64,000 bases of DNA from Athripsodes cinereus. Taxonomy: Eukaryota; Arthropoda; Insecta; Trichoptera; Leptoceridae. Below the pieces are notes generated by a model. That model was not told where the DNA came from, did not search any database, and saw only the letters and a list, made by a program, of their open reading frames with translations. The DNA is taken from assembly GCA_947579605.1 (NCBI GenBank), contig OX388312.1, positions 24,203,313 through 24,267,312 on the forward strand. The letters run 5' to 3'. This document shows, piece by piece, positions 58,640 to 64,000 of the stretch (within the stretch, counting starts at the first letter, position 1; each line of letters opens with the position of its first letter). A program made the position numbers and the translations under genes.

Positions 58640-61600
58640 CACAGTCTTCTATTTGAGTGTAAAAATGTAGCAGATAAGTAGAAAGTTAAACCAGTGTAAG
58701 AGGGCTATGGACACGACATCGGAAATAAAGTGGGAATAAGTAAAGGCTATATTTCTTCCGATACAATGGCATTTCATGGTGTAAAAATGATGGATTATTT
58801 ATTGAATTTATTATTACAATATCTATTCGATAAGAGACGTGTTCGTTTCACGTCGTTGTTCAATATCATACGAAATTTCAAGAAAATTACAGCACCCTCG
58901 AGAAATGAATAGTGTAATAGCGTATCATTGGATATGAGAAGTAAGTAAGTGAGTTAGTTGCGGATGGGTTTAAAATGTTAAAAAATATTACAAGACGTAG
59001 TAGTGTGGATGTCTTGAATCTTAATATATAATACTTGTATGTATGTGAATGGATGCAATATGTCAAAATTTTATATTGACATAAATTTACGTTTATTTCC
59101 AGTTTGTTTATGAATATAATATTATTATGCCATGTTTCATGTATGTGGGTACATTTCTGTATATATTTATGAAGTAATAATATCAAAATTCTATCCAGAT
59201 GTTGGGAAATGTCGATTTGGTTTAATGGAAAGAAGAATAACGTATTTTTTGGAATGTTTTTAACCTCATGATATTTAACCTCTAGACTTTCAATACCACT
59301 AATTGCCTCATCTTTATCAAACCGTTTGTTCTATTTCAATTATTTTAATAGATGAAATATAAAATTTGGTATTTTAATTAAGTATTGCAGATGAAGTGTT
59401 GCAGACATTTGGGATAGTTTGGTTGTTATAATTGTATAGAGAAACGATTCAAAAATACTCTTGATTAGATTGTTCCTCCTATTGCGTACCCAACGAACTA
59501 AAACATAACACATTTTATAACAACGAACATATTCGTTTAATTAAAGTAATTCCCTTAAACTGAATCATAGCATCCTTTCAGATCTGTAGAGATGTATATA
59601 CATATACAAAGTTACCATGTACATGAACAGAACAATGCAATCTAACGGAGAAACGAGAAACCTTTTATGACAAATCCCATTTACAAAAATGTCGATTTCA
59701 TGAAAGGTTTTAAATATAATCCGAACAGCTTTTATTAAAAAATAATGGTCAAATCAACGTTTAACATTCAAAAGACGTCACGGAATGAATCCGTCCTTTT
59801 TCGCGATTATATCGCATTCCATTTGGAATCAAATCGCCTGAAAAAGGTCGAAAAATCCGAGTGTAAATTTCAATCAGTGAACGTGTATTGAGAATTTTGT
59901 TGCAAACAACGACGAAAAAGAAATAAAGAATAAATAAAAAGCGAGAGACAAAACTGGGAAGTGAAAGAATAAATAATAATAGAAATACAAAATCGCGAAT
60001 GAAAACGAGAGAAGAGATATCCCCGATGGACACAGGAGGAAAATAAAATCGAATGTAGCCAAAATAAAGTAGATATGGAATTTAAAATACAACATAATCA
60101 TATAACCAAATTAGTTTGAAAGCCTTTAACAATGAAATACAAATGAAAATAAAATAAATCATTCCAGTGGACATGACTGCACTGAATTCAACATAATCCA
60201 TGCCGGATAATCTCCTTTGAAATGGATCACATATCCATAATATTTCAATTAATCGAATAATTGTTTCAAACCATTAATCCAATGATAAAATTATATAAAT
60301 GATATTAATATGATAAACCAATATTTAATTTAATGTAACACAAAATGACAGTCAATCGACTAAACAATTGCGATTTTTTTAGTATATTATTTCGTATGTT
60401 AAACTCCGTAGTTGTGAATAAGCGAATTAGGTCTTTGTTCATAGAGTTAATTTATCCGAGTGAATCATTATCAGTTGATCTGCACAATTTTAATAAGTAT
60501 GAATACAAAATTGAAGTATTCAGAAGTTTAACCTTTCGTTGATAGGAATTCAAGTAAATATACTGTTCAAATATGCTAATTTTCTTTATACAATATTTTG
60601 TTATCTTAATAATCAAGACAAAGAAACGTGAAATGAAAACTATCAAAGCTCCGTAACTTAGTCAATGAAAGTAAATTCACTGAAATTAAATTCACTGAAA
60701 TTATTAAATTTTATCAAGAGTCAATGATCCGTGCTTTACGTTTTTGTTTCATCTAAACTTTCATTTTGATAAAGTCAATCGAAAAACTAGATTCGTGCAG
60801 TACATGAAAGATGTATCTACAATAAATGTGGAAGTTACCTATTTCAATACCTGACGACGTCTACGGTTTAAATTAAATTAAAGTTGATAAGTATAGTTCA
60901 AATTGGATGAAACAAAAACTGTGCGTGATAAAATTGAAAATGTTGTCTATGGTAATTTAAAACAAGGTAAATTATTACAAAGATGTGAGAGATACAACAC
61001 AACAAATTATTTATTTATTTTTACCAATAAACTGTTACTCTCGAGTAACTAATGGAATTATTAGATATGTTTAAGTCTAACTTTTCTCCGCATTAAATAT
61101 TCATAATTAGATAATGTTCTGCATACGAGCTAAAGTTAATTTGTTATTTCATTTTAGTTATATCTTGCGCTGAATCAGTGCAAAATTAAAATGGATAAAA
61201 ACAGCGAAGGTCAAAAATAATTGTTTGCCTTTACCAAATTTTATATCGCAATTTATTCTGTCGATAACTTTTTAAGTTATAAGAAAAATCAATTGAAAAA
61301 CACCTTTAGAAGCAAACTGAAGATTGCACTGTTGGTCGACACCATAAACAGGTAAGGCAAAGATGGTAGAATTAGTGTAAAATGATGCTAATAATCAAGT
61401 CATCCATCATCATATATTAAAAAAAGTTGATATCATTTTTGCATATATATAAAAAAAAAATCAAGGAAATTAATAAAAATCATTTTGGACATCATTAGAC
61501 AAAAGACATTATTAAGTTGACAAAATTATACAAAAAATACATACATACTAGTACAGAAACACTCACACACACATCTGTATATAACTAAGATAAAATCAGA

Positions 61601-64000
61601 TATATTTACTAGAAAATAAAGAAATGGAGTACATAAGTGGGCGAATCTCAGGCTATACTTAAAAAAAAATACGGAAAACCATTGTAAAGTTAAAAAGGAC
61701 GAAAATGTAAAACTATCGATTGGAAAGAAACATTTTAAGTGGAAATGAGTATGGTGATTTCATTTTATATTCGACGATAATCATTGGTGAGATTCACATA
61801 CTTGATCATCACCATAAGCTTTCTTAGTCGTACCGTCAAAACCGAATCGAAAATCCCTACTCAACTTTTATTTGACTTATAAACCAAAATTATGGGGCGT
61901 ACGAAAATATTCATAATAAGCGAATATATTGAGATACCAAAATATAACGAACATTTTGATCAAATAATTTTATTTATTTTCAACTTAAAATCTGATACAT
62001 CCTATAACATTTTTTTAATATATTGCGCTTAGTGAGACGGGTCGGGCATTCAACAAAATATACGGCGTGTCGACGACACTGTACGTACGCATAGGCATTA
62101 AGGTAAATCATACGTGTTGAATTGAAATCTCTATCTACGACAGGAATAACGTGGGGTTAACGTGGAATCTGTGACAAATTAAAAACCTTTACCTACAATA
62201 TTGTGACAGTGCGTGCTGCTATCATGTCCCAATATCATTGAACGAAATCTTCCAATTTATATCAAACACCGCTCAACCACGACATAAACACAAATCAACG
62301 GCATATTGCTGTTCGTTCCGTAGGTTTTAATGAAAATTCTGTAAAATTAGGCAATTTCAGAGAGTAAACCCTCACATTATACAGATCGGTGTTTGTAACG
62401 TAGCCAATATAAGGGAATTGGGAATATAATATGACGTGACAATTTTGAAAGCCAAATTCTCCGGTTAATTTCGTTGAAAAGGATTCGTGTAAAACATTGA
62501 AAATTAATTTTTACCCCAATACCAGAGTTTCTTACATAATTTATTGATTATTTGTCATAACATACAAGATTTAATAGATTTAATATTGTAGCCATTCATT
62601 ATATTAAGTAATGTTGCAAACTATTATATTATATAATTACTTCACTTCGATTAAGTGTTACCGTAAATAAATTATTTTACAGCAATGGTGTCGAGTTATT
62701 TCAATAGCTGTCGACTAAAAACAAAGGTAATCAATCAATGACAAGAAGTTAATGCATAAGCTTAGAGGTTCAATCACGATAAACAATACTGAAATATAAA
62801 TGAATAAAATACGAACTGAATTTATAATTTATAACAACTAGTATAACTTACCTTGAGTGGCGGATATTAAGCTAATTTTTTAACTCTTTAAGTAAAAAAA
62901 ATATTATTTGAGCATTACTAAAGTCTACCCCTTAATTAACTCCTCCATTCTTAACTAACACATTGATAACAATATCGAAGCCTTGAGAATGTTACGGAAA
63001 TAGTGCAATGAATTGCCAAAAATGTTTATGAATGGTGGAGGTTTTTACTCTAAAATTGCATCAATAAGGTCAGGGCGAAAGAAGAAAAATCTTATCTGAA
63101 AAAAGAGAGATAAGATACTTTTTTATAGTGTGAAAGAGGATAGATTACTATAATAATATTAGTCACGTTCTGACACCACAAAAGTTTAAAGTGCATAAAG
63201 ACATCAAAAGTCGGACAACTTAACGCCTTTCATGAAAAACGACGCATTATCACGACGCGACGAGCGAATTACTGAATCAAGTTAAGTATTTATTTAACAA
63301 AGAACGTTCGCCTACTCTCCAAACAATGTTGCCGTTGAATGGAAATGTACAGAAACTTGTACAGCACGCGATCCAAGCATAAATAACGTAACCGTCTATG
63401 TCTGCTTGGTAAATAACAATAATAGTATTAAAACTGTTATGAAATTCAATAATAATGGAAAAGTTCAATTCCTGAAAGCGCGCGTAACCACCTGCTTTAG
63501 TATTGATGCTTTATTTAATATGCAACGAATGACAATTGATTTTCGATTGATTCGTTCACATAAACAATTGAACAATCTATTCTACAAACACGACAACAAT
63601 GCCATTGGTAGTTAATATAAACAACAACAACAACAACAAAAAATCAGGAGTAGGTATATTTACATCGAATCGCCCATTTTTTTTGGTGGGATTACCAAGA
63701 ACACTTTCAAGTCCTAAAACAAAATATATAACATTGAGCTGCACTGATAAAGACTTAGAAAATTTATCTGGTTCCAATTATAATTCTTCGCTCTTTACTG
63801 CCCTCAGGACTAGAAAGTTATATTGAACATTCTTCATTCAGAGCAACACTGTGCCATGAAATCATCTTTTTTATAAATTTCTAACGCTGGGTTTAATATT
63901 GTTGTAAGAAATGTGAACTGTGTAAGAGAGAAATTTTATTAAGCTATGTAAAATAATAATTTTCATGAGTTCAGAAAAAAAGTATAAATTCGCAAATCTC
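58640..64000. other. AT-rich putative intron, no gene recognised
   Basis: Open frames at 58887-59186, 59761-60101, 60345-60646 and 63277-63826 overlap in both strands, have AT-driven composition and no domain. A (CAA)n run lies at about 63620-63640. No repeat family of this window was recognised here. Confidence 0.45.

Noticed and set aside
61800..61850. Possible minus-strand exon (FDGTTKKAYGDDQVCESH)
   Set aside because: It is only about 20 codons long, with no convincing pyrimidine-rich acceptor and no family recognised.

Overview
The window looks like intergenic and intronic DNA of an insect. It is very AT-rich, with long poly-A/T runs and many short TAGGTA/TACCTA strings. The LINE, SINE and MITE content fits an arthropod. 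It does not look bacterial: there are no operons, no ribosome-binding sites, and a spliced exon with a pyrimidine-rich acceptor is present. Hemiptera or Lepidoptera would fit; the order cannot be settled from sequence alone.

Only one piece of a host protein-coding gene is well supported: the terminal coding exon of an out at first (oaf/OAF) orthologue on the minus strand at 31117-31385. Its 3' UTR should run toward 30.7 kb. No upstream oaf exon was recognised between 31.4 and 64 kb, so the right half of the window is probably oaf intron (inference).

The main autonomous element is a CR1-type LINE on the minus strand (about 4.87-11.1 kb). It has two intact ORFs: ORF1 with a PHD-like zinc finger, coiled coil and nucleic-acid-binding domain, and ORF2 with an AP-endonuclease and reverse transcriptase of 991 aa. 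A 1.86 kb spacer separates them, and the 3' end is an AATAAATAAA tail. Short 3' fragments of the same family lie at 4.67, 42.1 and 45.4 kb. A tRNA-like SINE at 55.0 kb carries a tail resembling the LINE 3' end.

The rest is a layered collection of dead repeats. There are RTE-like LINE remnants, three with readable target-site duplications or trinucleotide tails. There are tRNA-derived SINEs of at least three kinds. Several non-autonomous DNA transposons are present: hAT with an 8-bp duplication, piggyBac-like at TTAA, a TA-flanked mariner-like one, a 201-bp palindromic family in three copies with 3-bp duplications, and others of unknown class. A decayed dispersed repeat of unknown class (called R here) occurs about 15 times. 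A 50-bp palindromic tandem array lies at 49.7-50.0 kb and a 71-bp-arm hairpin at 3.26-3.42 kb.

Layout: 0-4.8 kb MITEs and hairpins; 4.9-11.1 kb intact LINE; 11-31 kb decayed LINEs, SINEs and MITEs; 31.1-31.4 kb oaf exon; 31.4-59 kb repeat-rich putative intron; 59-64 kb featureless AT-rich DNA.
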